Positions 17,931-25,904 of a DNA stretch of 40,461 bases are shown here, one piece after another. The translations under genes were made by a program, and so were the position numbers. The number at the start of each line of letters is the position of its first letter. Position 1 is the first letter of the stretch. Origin of the DNA: Sedimentisphaerales bacterium (lineage in GTDB: Bacteria; Planctomycetota; Phycisphaerae; Sedimentisphaerales; Anaerobacaceae); contig JAFGLV010000001.1 of the NCBI GenBank assembly GCA_016927855.1, forward strand, positions 1-40,461. Reading direction: 5' to 3'. The notes under the pieces are model-generated. The model had not been told where the DNA came from and made no database searches. It saw only the letters and a list, made by a program, of their open reading frames with translations.

Positions 17931-17995
17931 CGCGGATGCTGGGAAGGGGAATCCGCCTGCAGCTACGAGTCGCACCTTCGTCTGAGGTGCGCCGA

Positions 17996-18607
17996 GTGAT
18001 TACTGGATCGGTTCCGCGGATACTCTTCAGTGACTGGCTCTGGTGGGCGATCCTGGCGGTTGTATTGGCACTTGCCTTCCTCCTGAGGAAGCGCTATCCC
18101 CGGCCTTCTCCAGAGATATCCAACTTCCTTGTCAGGCATCGCGGAACGATCGCAAGAGTGATCGATATCGCCTTGATCATCGCAGTCCTGTTTTGGAGCC
18201 CGCTCCTGTTCGATGCCATTCGTGGGTTCCGCCAGGCAAGGGCCGGTGCCACGGAGCCGCCCTTGAGCCTGGCGCAGGCGCTGTCAATGTCCTTGGTGAT
18301 GGTGGCCGTCTGGTCGGGCTTTGTAGCTCCGTTCCTGGGATGTCTCTCAGTTTTCCGCTTCAGGATCACAACGCCCAAGAGAATCGTTCTTCTGATTCTG
18401 TGCCTCCTGCCCATGATCTTCGCGACAGTTGCTTTGTTGTTTTCCCCCGTTGAGGATCGGCGCCCGGTGGCACAGCTTGGTGCCCTCGTGTGCGTACCGA
18501 CCTGGATAGCGAACGGCTCGCGTGCTCTTACAGGCCGGCCTCTCGTCGAGGTGATCCGCCGAATCATACCCAAGTTGCGGGACTCGGCGGAGGGTCGGGG
18601 CGATTGA
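17996..18607 (+). CDS. Hypothetical multi-pass membrane protein
   Basis: The product has about 203 residues from GTG 17996; an ATG at 17936 would add 20 residues encoded in and just after the end of the dispersed repeat, so it is less likely. Four hydrophobic segments are seen ('WLWWAILAVVLALAFLL', 'VIDIALIIAVLFW', 'ALSMSLVMVAVWSGFVAPFLG', 'IVLLILCLLPMIFATVALLF'). No family is recognised. It ends 13 nt before the MnmE-like gene, which has its own strong ribosome-binding site, so the two may be cotranscribed. Confidence 0.6.
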   Translation: MITGSVPRILFSDWLWWAILAVVLALAFLLRKRYPRPSPEISNFLVRHRGTIARVIDIALIIAVLFWSPLLFDAIRGFRQARAGATEPPLSLAQALSMSLVMVAVWSGFVAPFLGCLSVFRFRITTPKRIVLLILCLLPMIFATVALLFSPVEDRRPVAQLGALVCVPTWIANGSRALTGRPLVEVIRRIIPKLRDSAEGRGD

Positions 18608-18620
18608 TCCGGAGGACGCT

Positions 18621-19811
18621 GTGTCTGCATACGCCGCAGTCATAACAGGTCAGGGATCAGGAGCTATCGCTACGATTCAACTCTCAGGCGCTTCGGCCCA
18701 GGCGATCCTGGAGAAGGTCTTCCGGCCGACACGCACCAAACCGGCGGAATTCGAGGTGGGCGGCATCGCGCTTGGTCACATCGTTGACGGCGACGAGATC
18801 ATCGACCAGGTGACTGTCGGCGGCGAGGCGCCTTCGGTCTTCACGATTCACTGTCACGGCAATCCGCTCATCGTCGAAGCGATCGTGAAACTGCTCGAAC
18901 GACACGGGGTCGAACTGATGCCGGCCGAGCAGGTGCTTGCCGGGGTGTTCGCTACTTCGCAATCGGGCAATGCTATCGCTGTCGAAGCCCGGCTGGCGCT
19001 GACGACGGTCAAGACATTGGCCGGTGCCAGGCTGATTGCCCACCAAGCCAAGGCGGGCCTTTCTGAGAAGCTGAGGCACTGGCGACAGCAGCTTCAGTCG
19101 AAGTCACTTGACGGTCTCGCAGGCGAGGTCCGGCACGTGTTGCGCAACAGTGACATCGCCAGGCTGCTGATCGAAGGCTGCACGGTGGCCTTGATCGGTC
19201 CGGCCGGCGCCGGCAAGAGCACGCTGCTGAACGCGCTGGCCGGCCGGGAGAAAGCCATCGTCACCGGCATCAAGGGCACCACGCGCGACTGGGTCAGCGC
19301 GGAGATTCACCTGCCGCCGCTGGCGGTGACCTTGATCGACACCGCCGGCTTCGGCTTGGTTCAAGACGGCATCGATCAAAGCGCGCAATACAGAAGCCTC
19401 GAAGTCCTGGCACAAGCCGACGTGGCGTTGCTCGTCCTCGATGCCACCGGGCCGGCCGACCAGATCGACGGCGACCTGTCGGCAAGGCTCGCCGCCAAGA
19501 GGGTCATCCCGGTTCTGAACAAGTCTGACCTGCCGGTGACTCTGGGCGTTGGCGGACTGCCGGCCTACGACCATCCCCCGGTCTGCATCAGTGCGAAGCA
19601 GGGCACGGGCATCAACGCACTGACCGCCGCTATTGCTTGCACCTGCGGCGTAGCCGATTTCGACCCGCGCACTCCCGTGGCTTTCTCCTCCCGCCAGCGC
19701 CGCCTGCTCGAACGCCTGGGGGCCGCAGGCTCTCCTGGCGATGCCATCGCCTGCATAGACGATCTCCTCAGGGGTCCGATGGCGCCGGAAACGGCGCACG
19801 AGCCGATGTGA
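18621..19811 (+). CDS. MnmE-like GTPase lacking the C-terminal CIGK motif
   Basis: The product has 396 residues, shorter than MnmE (about 450). GTG 18621 has GGAGG 5 nt upstream. The N-terminal TrmE-type domain is recognisable ('AAVITGQGSGAIATIQLSG', 'HCHGNPLIVEAIVKLL') but 'PGEFT' and 'FLNGK', which are conserved in MnmE, are not seen. The GTPase domain is intact: G1 'GPAGAGKST' (about 193), 'TTRD', G3 'DTAGFG', G4 'NKSD' (about 300), 'SAK'. The C-terminus ends 'PMAPETAHEPM' without the catalytic 'C-I-G-K'. MnmE modifies U34 of certain tRNAs with MnmG; loss of the Cys motif argues against full MnmE activity. It is probably a diverged paralogue; whether a standard mnmE exists elsewhere is not visible. 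Confidence 0.8.
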   Translation: MSAYAAVITGQGSGAIATIQLSGASAQAILEKVFRPTRTKPAEFEVGGIALGHIVDGDEIIDQVTVGGEAPSVFTIHCHGNPLIVEAIVKLLERHGVELMPAEQVLAGVFATSQSGNAIAVEARLALTTVKTLAGARLIAHQAKAGLSEKLRHWRQQLQSKSLDGLAGEVRHVLRNSDIARLLIEGCTVALIGPAGAGKSTLLNALAGREKAIVTGIKGTTRDWVSAEIHLPPLAVTLIDTAGFGLVQDGIDQSAQYRSLEVLAQADVALLVLDATGPADQIDGDLSARLAAKRVIPVLNKSDLPVTLGVGGLPAYDHPPVCISAKQGTGINALTAAIACTCGVADFDPRTPVAFSSRQRRLLERLGAAGSPGDAIACIDDLLRGPMAPETAHEPM

Positions 19812-19835
19812 ACCGGGATTTGGCCAGCGACCGAG

Positions 19836-19865
19836 TTGACCCGACCCCGCGTGCTGTGCTATCAT
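19836..19865 (+). promoter_or_regulatory. Sigma70-type promoter for the toxin-antitoxin pair
   Basis: TTGACC (19836-19841), an 18-nt spacer, TATCAT (19860-19865), both 5/6 to consensus, 56 nt before the antitoxin start. The -10 box overlaps a CATATG palindrome, a possible autoregulatory site. Confidence 0.5.
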
Positions 19866-19921
19866 ATGAGGGTGCCGGTTGGTTCTCGTTCCCAGGAGTA
19901 TTGAGTTGGCGAGGTGCGACG

Positions 19922-20116
19922 GTGAGTACGAAAGAGTTGCTTATCAACGAGATCGAAGAGGTTCCTGAACCTCTGCTGGCCGAGGTGCTCGATTTTGTCT
20001 GCTTTCTAAAAGCCAAGATTGCCCGCGAGAAGCTGGCGACGGCCATCGCCAGTGAGTCCTCTCTGTCCAAAGACTGGCTCAAACCTGAGGAGGACGACGC
20101 GTGGCAAGATTTGTGA
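19922..20116 (+). CDS. DUF2281-like antitoxin
   Basis: The product has 64 residues from GTG 19922 (GAGGT upstream). The sequence 'INEIEEVPEPLLAEVLDFVCFLK' is the hallmark of DUF2281-type small proteins, which often partner MazF- or PIN-type toxins. The C-terminal acidic tail ('KPEEDDAWQDL') is the likely toxin-binding part. It has no clear DNA-binding N-terminus. The stop overlaps the toxin start by 16 nt, implying translational coupling. Neutralisation of the downstream toxin is inferred from context. Confidence 0.8.
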   Translation: MSTKELLINEIEEVPEPLLAEVLDFVCFLKAKIAREKLATAIASESSLSKDWLKPEEDDAWQDL

Positions 20117-20433
20117 AGGGCGATGTCGTCGTAATCCCGTTTCCTTTCTCCGACCTAAGCCAGTCGAAACGCCGCCCGGCAGTTGTCATTGCTTCGCTTC
20201 AAGGGGACGACGTCATTCTTTGCCAGTTAACGAGCAAGGGCGCCAAAGATGCCTACGCTATCCCCCTCGACGATGCGGATTTTGCATCCGGAAGCCTCAA
20301 GCAGCCGAGCAATATCAGACCCAATCGCTTGTTCACGGCCGACACCCACATCGTTCTCTACCGTGTCGGCACTCTCAACAGCGAGAAACTCACCGAGGTC
20401 ATCGACAAGCTGGTCGGGATCATCAGGAACTGA
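20101..20433 (+). CDS. MazF/PemK-family mRNA endonuclease toxin
   Basis: The product has 110 residues from GTG 20101 (AGGAGG 7 nt upstream). The fold markers are 'KGDVVVIPFPFSDLSQSKRRPAVVIA' near the N-terminus (the conserved 'G-D-V-x-x-x-x-F-P-F-x-D' and 'K-x-R-P-A-V-V' blocks), then 'SNIRPNRLFT' and a final helix 'LTEVIDKLVGII'. Family members cleave single-stranded mRNA at short motifs. The gene overlaps the antitoxin. It forms a small type II module inserted between the MnmE-like gene and mutS region. Confidence 0.88.
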   Translation: MARFVKGDVVVIPFPFSDLSQSKRRPAVVIASLQGDDVILCQLTSKGAKDAYAIPLDDADFASGSLKQPSNIRPNRLFTADTHIVLYRVGTLNSEKLTEVIDKLVGIIRN

Positions 20434-20538
20434 CATTCGTCCCGTCGTAGATGCGGTCGATTTCTCCGACCGGCGTACGTCGCTCGATCTCAGTGCGGTG
20501 CGACCGGGTGCCCCTCTACACCCGACCCAAAGAATTGC

Positions 20539-21027
20539 CTACTTCGGAAAGACTCTATCGAATAGCCGGTAGAGACGCTTCTCGGCTTCCCCTACGTGAG
20601 TTTCGTCTTTGCTGTTCCAGTGAGTCCCGTCAGACGGCGACAATTTCAGTTCTTTTCGGATTCTCCCATTGCCATCTTGGAGAACCGGCTGGTGCCTGCT
20701 GCAGAGGTCTCTCTCTTCGTGTGGGTCATTTGAGAGGTGTTCCCAGACACAGTCAAAACCGCGATTCCTGAGATACCTGATTGCGGTTCCGATGACGAAG
20801 TCGGTGTCCAGTTTGGCTCGGTTGTCGCTCGAAAGGCCGGCGGCTCTCTGTAGTTCCGACATTCCTCGGCCCAGGGTGCTAGGGTGAATCACAATTCCCC
20901 GCCCTCGAGCTCCGGCCTGACCGACGTAAAGGGTCCTTCTCTGGCTCTGCTTTCGATACAACCACCGGTAGACCCCTTCAGCCGGTTGCTCCTGCTTGTT
21001 CGCATTCTTGAAGATGACCTTGCCCAT
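20539..21027 (-). CDS. GIY-YIG-like nuclease domain protein
   Basis: The product has 162 residues; ATG 21027 has AGGAGG just upstream, so longer frames are not used. Residues about 19-42 read 'GVYRWLY...TLYVGQAG', matching the GIY-YIG core (G-V-Y and Y-V-G), followed by an Arg-Gly pair ('RGRGIVIHP'). Further down a Glu occurs in a helix ('GEAEKRLYRLFDRVF'). The Cys/His-bearing middle ('CVWEHLSNDPHEERDLC') is not recognised. GIY-YIG domains cut DNA in repair, homing or restriction. It is transcribed divergently from mutS across 174 nt. Family assignment is by motif only. Confidence 0.55.
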   Translation of the reverse strand: MGKVIFKNANKQEQPAEGVYRWLYRKQSQRRTLYVGQAGARGRGIVIHPSTLGRGMSELQRAAGLSSDNRAKLDTDFVIGTAIRYLRNRGFDCVWEHLSNDPHEERDLCSRHQPVLQDGNGRIRKELKLSPSDGTHWNSKDETHVGEAEKRLYRLFDRVFPK

Positions 21028-21166
21028 AGACGCCTCCTGTATGGAATCTCTGCCTCGATCTCGCGGTTGACTGGCTGTTCTCCCAGACAAAGTATAAGGC
21101 GCGATCTCTGACGGCACAAATCGCTGCTTTCGCTTCCTGGCCTGCGAGATGAGTGCGGCAGGCGGC

Positions 21167-21194
21167 TTGAGAAACGGCCGGGTTTCGGTATAAT
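21167..21194 (+). promoter_or_regulatory. Sigma70-type promoter for mutS, predicted leaderless
   Basis: TTGAGA (21167-21172), 16-nt spacer, perfect TATAAT (21189-21194). Initiation about 7 nt after the -10 box falls on or next to the ATG at 21202. No ribosome-binding site precedes that ATG. Confidence 0.65.
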
Positions 21195-21201
21195 CGTCAA
21201 T

Positions 21202-23835
21202 ATGGCGAAACCGATGGACAATCTCAGCCCGGCGATGAAGCAGTTTCATCACTTCAAGGCTAAGCACCCTGACTGCATTCTGTTCTTTCGCATGGGCGAT
21301 TTCTACGAGACGTTCTATGACGACGCCCGGACGTGCGCGAAGGTGCTGGGCCTGACGCTGACCAGCCGCAACAAAGGCAGTGACAGTCCCATCCCACTGG
21401 CCGGCGTGCCGTATCACGCGGTGGACGGATACCTAAAGAAGATGCTCCAGGCGGGTTATCGCGTCGCGGTCTGCGAGCAGGTCGAGGACCCCAAGACCGC
21501 CAAGGGTGTCGTCAAGCGGGACGTCGTGCGGATCGTCACGCCGGGCACGCTCACCGACGACATGCTGCTGGAGGACAAGAAAGACAACTTCCTCTGTGCG
21601 ATCCACCTCGACGCGAGGGGACACGCGGCGGTTAGTTGGGTCGATATCTCGACAGGACACTTCTTCGTGCAGCGGGTGCCTGAGAAGGACCTGCTCGACG
21701 AACTACAGCGTCTCGGTCCGGCCGAGTGCCTGCTGGCCGACCGGCGCGGCGAGCTGTTCGACGCCGAGACCGGCAAGCTGGCTCAGGACATCCGCCAGTT
21801 GACCAGGGCGATCGTCACCGAGCGGCCGGGCTGGTACTTCGATCCATACCAGGCCAGGCAGCGCCTGCTCAAACACTTCGGCGCCGCAACGCTCGAAGGG
21901 TACGGCATCAACGACGGTGACGCCGACCTCATCCCGCCGGCCGGCGCCGTGATCGAATACCTCAACGAAACTCAAAAGACCACTCTGGGACACATCCAGA
22001 GCCTGCGCAAGGTGACGCGACAGAGCTACCTTCAGATCGATCCCACCTCGCTGCGCAGCCTGGAGATTTTGTTCACGGTTCGAGGCGAGACGCGCAAAGG
22101 CTCGCTGCTGGCCTGTCTCGACGAGACGCTCACCGGCATGGGTGGCCGGATGTTCCGCAACTGGCTGTGCATGCCGCTCTGTGACGTCGGCGCGATCGAG
22201 GCCCGGCACGATGCAGTCCAGGATCTCAAGGAACACCACAGCGCGTTGGCCCAGGTGCGCGAGTTGTTGTCCAACATCGCTGACACCGAGCGCATCGCCG
22301 CGCGTATCAGCACGTATCGAGCGGGTCCGCGTGACATGCTGTCGCTGGCCGGCACGCTCCGGCAGATACCGTCGTTGCGAACGATTCTCAGCGAACTGCA
22401 CGCCGACTTGCTCGTCGCACTGGCCGGGCGGTGCGACAGCATGGATGAACTGGCGCACCTGCTGGAGTCGGCTATCGAGCCGAGTTGTCCCACGCATCTG
22501 CGCGACGGCGGCTTCATCCGCGCCGGCTTCTCGGCGGAACTGGATCGGCTGCGCTCCATCTCGAAGGATGGCCAAAGCTGGCTGCGCGAGTATCAGAAGC
22601 AGCAGGCCGAACGCACCGGCATCGCCAACCTGAAAGTGGGCTACAACAAGGTCTTCGGCTACTACATTGAGATCACCCATGCCTCGTCCGAGAAGGTCCC
22701 GGCCGACTACGTGCGCAAGCAGACGATCAAGAACGCCGAGCGCTATATCACTGACGAGCTGAAGGAGTACGAGAACGAGGTCTTGACCGCCCAGGACCGA
22801 GCCTTGGAGTTGGAGCAGCGGTTGTTCGAAGAGTTGCGTCAGCAAGCCGCCAAGTACGTTCCGCGTCTCCAATCGTTGGCCGATACGATGGCCCAATGCG
22901 ACTGTCTCGCGTCACTGGCGCATATCGCGGCACGGCGTAACTACATCCGGCCGACTGTCACTGATGACACCAAACTGGTCATCCACGAGGGCAAGCATCC
23001 CGTCCTGGCCGATGCGCTGGGCGCCGAGTTCGTGCCGAACGACGTCGAGCTGGGTTCCGGCGCCGGTGATATCGCTGTCATCACCGGTCCGAATATGTCG
23101 GGCAAGAGCACCTACATCCGCCAGACCGCGTTGCTGACACTGATGGCGCAGACCGGTTCGTTCATCCCCGCCAAGGAGGCCGAGATCGGCCTGGTCGATC
23201 GCATCTTCACACGTGTCGGCGCCTCGGACGAACTGACGCGGGGCCAATCGACCTTCATGGTCGAGATGACCGAGACCGCGAACATCATCAACAACGCGAC
23301 GAACCGCTCGCTCGTGATCCTCGACGAGGTCGGCAGGGGAACGAGCACCTACGATGGCCTGGCGCTGGCCTGGGCGATCACCGAGCACCTCGCGACACGC
23401 GTCAAGTGTCGCACCCTGTTCGCGACGCACTACCACGAGCTGACCGAGCTGGCCGAGTTGTTCGCCAACGTGCGTAATCTCAACGTCGCGGTGCGCGAAT
23501 GGATGGACGAGGTCGTCTTCCTGCACCGCATCCTGCCCGGCGGCACGGACAAGAGCTATGGCATCCACGTCGCCAAGCTGGCCGGCATCCCCAAGCCGAT
23601 CCTGACCCGCTCGCAGGAGATCCTCGAAGAGTTGGAAGCGACGTTTGCGAAGGAAGCCACCGGCGAGAGCCTCGCGCGCCACAAAACGAAGGAGTCCGAA
23701 GGCGACGTCCTCTTCGTCCAGAAGCACAAGTCTGTCCTCGACAGGCTCGCGGCCACCGATGTCAACCACCTCACCCCCCTCGAAGCCATCAACCTCCTCA
23801 GCCAGATCAAGAACGAGATCACCGAAGGCGAATAA
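21202..23835 (+). CDS. mutS: DNA mismatch repair protein MutS
   Basis: The product has 877 residues, the usual MutS1 length. The mismatch-binding motif 'FFRMGDFYETFYDDA' (Phe-x-Glu) is at about residues 28-42. Lever and clamp domains follow. The ATPase has Walker A 'GPNMSGKST' (about 628-636), 'DEVGRGTSTYDGLALAWA' (Walker B and signature) and 'ATHYHEL'. A C-terminal helix-turn-helix/dimerisation part is present. It finds base mismatches and recruits MutL. mutL is not in the window. The start may alternatively be ATG 21214; neither has a ribosome-binding site, which fits a leaderless mRNA. Confidence 0.98.
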   Translation: MAKPMDNLSPAMKQFHHFKAKHPDCILFFRMGDFYETFYDDARTCAKVLGLTLTSRNKGSDSPIPLAGVPYHAVDGYLKKMLQAGYRVAVCEQVEDPKTAKGVVKRDVVRIVTPGTLTDDMLLEDKKDNFLCAIHLDARGHAAVSWVDISTGHFFVQRVPEKDLLDELQRLGPAECLLADRRGELFDAETGKLAQDIRQLTRAIVTERPGWYFDPYQARQRLLKHFGAATLEGYGINDGDADLIPPAGAVIEYLNETQKTTLGHIQSLRKVTRQSYLQIDPTSLRSLEILFTVRGETRKGSLLACLDETLTGMGGRMFRNWLCMPLCDVGAIEARHDAVQDLKEHHSALAQVRELLSNIADTERIAARISTYRAGPRDMLSLAGTLRQIPSLRTILSELHADLLVALAGRCDSMDELAHLLESAIEPSCPTHLRDGGFIRAGFSAELDRLRSISKDGQSWLREYQKQQAERTGIANLKVGYNKVFGYYIEITHASSEKVPADYVRKQTIKNAERYITDELKEYENEVLTAQDRALELEQRLFEELRQQAAKYVPRLQSLADTMAQCDCLASLAHIAARRNYIRPTVTDDTKLVIHEGKHPVLADALGAEFVPNDVELGSGAGDIAVITGPNMSGKSTYIRQTALLTLMAQTGSFIPAKEAEIGLVDRIFTRVGASDELTRGQSTFMVEMTETANIINNATNRSLVILDEVGRGTSTYDGLALAWAITEHLATRVKCRTLFATHYHELTELAELFANVRNLNVAVREWMDEVVFLHRILPGGTDKSYGIHVAKLAGIPKPILTRSQEILEELEATFAKEATGESLARHKTKESEGDVLFVQKHKSVLDRLAATDVNHLTPLEAINLLSQIKNEITEGE

Positions 23836-23875
23836 GCCCGATTACCGCAGGCCAACACGGTCACACTCTCCGCCC

Positions 23876-23912
23876 AGATCCTTCACTACGCTGTGCTTCG
23901 TTCAGGATGACA
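23876..23912. repeat. Dispersed repeat ('AGATCCTTCACTACG...CAGGATGACA' type)
   Basis: A copy of a short intergenic repeat widespread in environmental bacteria, recognised by its text; read on the minus strand it translates as 'VILNEAQRSEGS'. It lies in the gap between mutS and the convergent FKBP-HTH gene. Confidence 0.6.
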
Positions 23913-23943
23913 ACATCAAAGTCAAAATGGGTTCTGGTCCTTG

Positions 23944-24846
23944 TCACTCGCCGAGGATCGTTTCGACGGTATGCCAGACGTGCCCTGTTCGACGGTAGCT
24001 GACGTTGTCGCCTTTGACGAACGGCTCCAGAGGTGGACCGGTCCATTGACCGGCTTCGTCGATCAACAACGCCAGCTCCAGCATCAAATCGTGACGTTGC
24101 TCATCATAGTGTTCGATTTGCTTCCACAATCGTCTGCACTCTTCTTGTTCGGCGGGTGACAACTCGCTCGGGCGGCGGGTGGGGCCGCCGGGCTCTCCAA
24201 AGAGAAGTCGGTCCATTCGGTCGAAGGTCTGTCTCCTTTGGCTCTCCACCTCGTCGGGGTAGAGGCTGACGGGTGGCTGGCCTTTTGCCTCCCATTGCTC
24301 GATCGCGGTGCGTAACCATCGGACCTTGCCGCCGGCTACTACGGGAGCGGGCAGGAGGCCGGCTTTGCGCTGGCGCCACAGGGTCTGCGGGTCGATTTGG
24401 TAGCGCTGGCACAACTGGTCCTGCGTCAGTGCCTCCGCCTCAGGCAATTCGGCTTGCTGCTTTCTCGGTTTGCCGGTCTTGCGCAGCACCTTGATCTCGA
24501 CGGTCAGCTTGGCGTTCGGAGGGATCATGTCGAGATAGCCCTTTTCCCCATAAGCCAGGTGGGGACTGATGCCGACCTTGCGATACCCGCCGATCCTCAT
24601 ACCCTGCACGGCGTAAAACACGCCGGGGATGAGTTGCTCCCTGTCGATGCGCCGGCTGAATTCGTAGAACCCCGGTGCATCGGGCGTTTCGTCGTCCCCT
24701 GGTCGGGAGCTTACGGAAGACATATCGACGACTTCCCCTCGGCTCAGGGTGAAACGCATCGAGAGAACGTACTCGCGTTGACGCTCGACGGCGTCACCAT
24801 CTCCCTCTCGTTCCTCAAGCAGCTTGACGCCTTTTCGTATCAACAT
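23944..24846 (-). CDS. FKBP-type peptidyl-prolyl isomerase fused to a helix-turn-helix domain
   Basis: The product has 300 residues and no signal peptide. Residues about 1-123 form an FKBP domain: 'LIPGVFYAVQGMRIGGYRK' (about 72-90), 'ISPHLAYGEKG', and 'IPPNAKLTVEIKVLR'. Residues about 140-188 form an AlpA/excisionase-type helix-turn-helix ('LTQDQLCQRYQIDPQTLWRQR', 'WLRTAIEQWEAKG'). The C-terminal about 110 residues are mostly helical, with charged residues and no known family. FKBPs catalyse prolyl isomerisation and act as chaperones; HTH domains bind DNA. The combination suggests a DNA-binding factor carrying its own isomerase. Some FKBP residues are changed, so catalysis is not assured. 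A perfect palindrome (24911-24925) lies upstream. Fusion frame is continuous with no sign of a frameshift. Confidence 0.8.
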   Translation of the reverse strand: MLIRKGVKLLEEREGDGDAVERQREYVLSMRFTLSRGEVVDMSSVSSRPGDDETPDAPGFYEFSRRIDREQLIPGVFYAVQGMRIGGYRKVGISPHLAYGEKGYLDMIPPNAKLTVEIKVLRKTGKPRKQQAELPEAEALTQDQLCQRYQIDPQTLWRQRKAGLLPAPVVAGGKVRWLRTAIEQWEAKGQPPVSLYPDEVESQRRQTFDRMDRLLFGEPGGPTRRPSELSPAEQEECRRLWKQIEHYDEQRHDLMLELALLIDEAGQWTGPPLEPFVKGDNVSYRRTGHVWHTVETILGE

Positions 24847-24910
24847 GTGTGCCTGCTATACCTTCTCTGTGGTGTGAATCTGCACGCTCTCCCGGATCGA
24901 GGTTCGCAGC

Positions 24911-24925
24911 GTGTGCATTGCACAC
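24911..24925. promoter_or_regulatory. Perfect 15-bp palindrome upstream of the FKBP-HTH gene (candidate operator)
   Basis: GTGTGCA-T-TGCACAC is perfectly symmetric around 24918, 65 nt before the start codon at 24846 and 35 nt after the DUF3795 stop. The half-site GTGTGC recurs at 24847-24852, next to the ATG. No T-run follows on either strand, so it is not a terminator. Binding by the encoded HTH is inferred. Confidence 0.45.
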
Positions 24926-24959
24926 CGCTCATGTTTCTGCGAGTAGAGCGGAGCGTCTC

Positions 24960-25427
24960 TCAGCGGTCCGGGACTTCGTAGGGGAGGCAGCGGATGTCGG
25001 CGTAACAGAAGCCGGTGGCCTTTCGGGCTTCCTGCTCTTCGATCCAGCGATCCAGGCCGAGTTCGGTCATGCGTTGGCCGTCGCCCAGCAGCGTCACGTA
25101 GCCTTTGGCCAAGCCCTCGATCCGCCAGCAAGGGTACTCGGCGCAGAAAGGGCAGGCGTCGATCCCTTTGACTTGGGCGCACTTGCGGATGCCGCAGAAA
25201 GGCGGGCCGCACTCGCCGCCGCGACAACTGCACTTTGCTTCGCACTCCACCAACCCGCCGAGGAATTCCCAGAATTCCGCGAACCGTGGAAGCTCCTTGC
25301 CCCACTGGTCCCAACCATCCTTCTGCATGCACTCGCGCAGCGCCGCGGCCCGTTGAGGGGCACGGCTGCACTGGGAACACAGCCCGCAGTAGAGCCCGCA
25401 GTAGGTCACCTGTCTCAAGTCGGCCAT
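24960..25427 (-). CDS. DUF3795 cysteine-rich protein
   Basis: The product has 155 residues with about 17 Cys. The N-terminal 'TYCGLYCGLCSQCSR' and middle 'CEAKCSCRGGECGPPFCGIRKCA' and 'CPFCAEYPC' are the DUF3795 pattern. These proteins are thought to bind metal (zinc or Fe-S), function unknown. AAGGAG precedes the ATG. It lies upstream of the FKBP-HTH gene on the same strand with 113 nt between, so the two may be cotranscribed. Cys-rich content is typical of anaerobes. Confidence 0.8.
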   Translation of the reverse strand: MADLRQVTYCGLYCGLCSQCSRAPQRAAALRECMQKDGWDQWGKELPRFAEFWEFLGGLVECEAKCSCRGGECGPPFCGIRKCAQVKGIDACPFCAEYPCWRIEGLAKGYVTLLGDGQRMTELGLDRWIEEQEARKATGFCYADIRCLPYEVPDR

Positions 25428-25475
25428 GACCTTTCTCCTTCCGGTGCTTCTATAGGGTGTCTCATCTCGCCGGTC

Positions 25476-25859
25476 TCAACTGATATCCGTAATGCGACAG
25501 ATCTTTCCGTCGCGGAAGGCGAATTCCGAACGCCCGTTGAGATGAACCGTCTGGCCTGCCTTCATCCCGTTCGGCAGGTCCAGAGCCGGGACACCCTCGA
25601 AAGTCACTTCGATGTACGCCGCGTCGCCATCCGCCTCGAATTTCGTCATCGTCTGCCGGCGCGAGCCGAAGAAAGTCCTCGCCTGTTCAGCCAACCGGCG
25701 GAACTCCTCCAGACCGCGCGCTGCAGCATTGACCTGGCCGGCCGAGACATTCTCAAAGGCGATATCGTCGTGGATAAGCGCCAGCATGGCCTCGAGGTTG
25801 AACGCGTTATACGCCGCGAGGTATTGCTCGATCAGAGCGCGTTTCTCTTCGCGGTTCAT
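25476..25859 (-). CDS. SnoaL/NTF2-like protein
   Basis: The product has 127 residues from ATG 25859 (a GGAAG lies just upstream); an ATG at 25871 is possible. The fold markers are the N-terminal helix 'YLAAYNAFNLEAMLALIHDDIAFENVS' region and the final strand 'FAFRDGKICRITDIS', typical of SnoaL_2/NTF2-like small ligand-binding or enzyme domains. No catalytic Asp/His pair can be asserted. Function is unknown. It sits in a same-strand run with the DUF3795 gene. Confidence 0.75.
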   Translation of the reverse strand: MNREEKRALIEQYLAAYNAFNLEAMLALIHDDIAFENVSAGQVNAAARGLEEFRRLAEQARTFFGSRRQTMTKFEADGDAAYIEVTFEGVPALDLPNGMKAGQTVHLNGRSEFAFRDGKICRITDIS

Positions 25860-25904
25860 AGGTCTTCCCATCCAATCGCCCGCGCGGGCTGAGCCCCAAC
25901 GCTA

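Noticed and set aside
21703..22896. A 397-residue minus-strand frame inside mutS
   Set aside because: It is the antisense shadow of mutS, with no recognisable motif.
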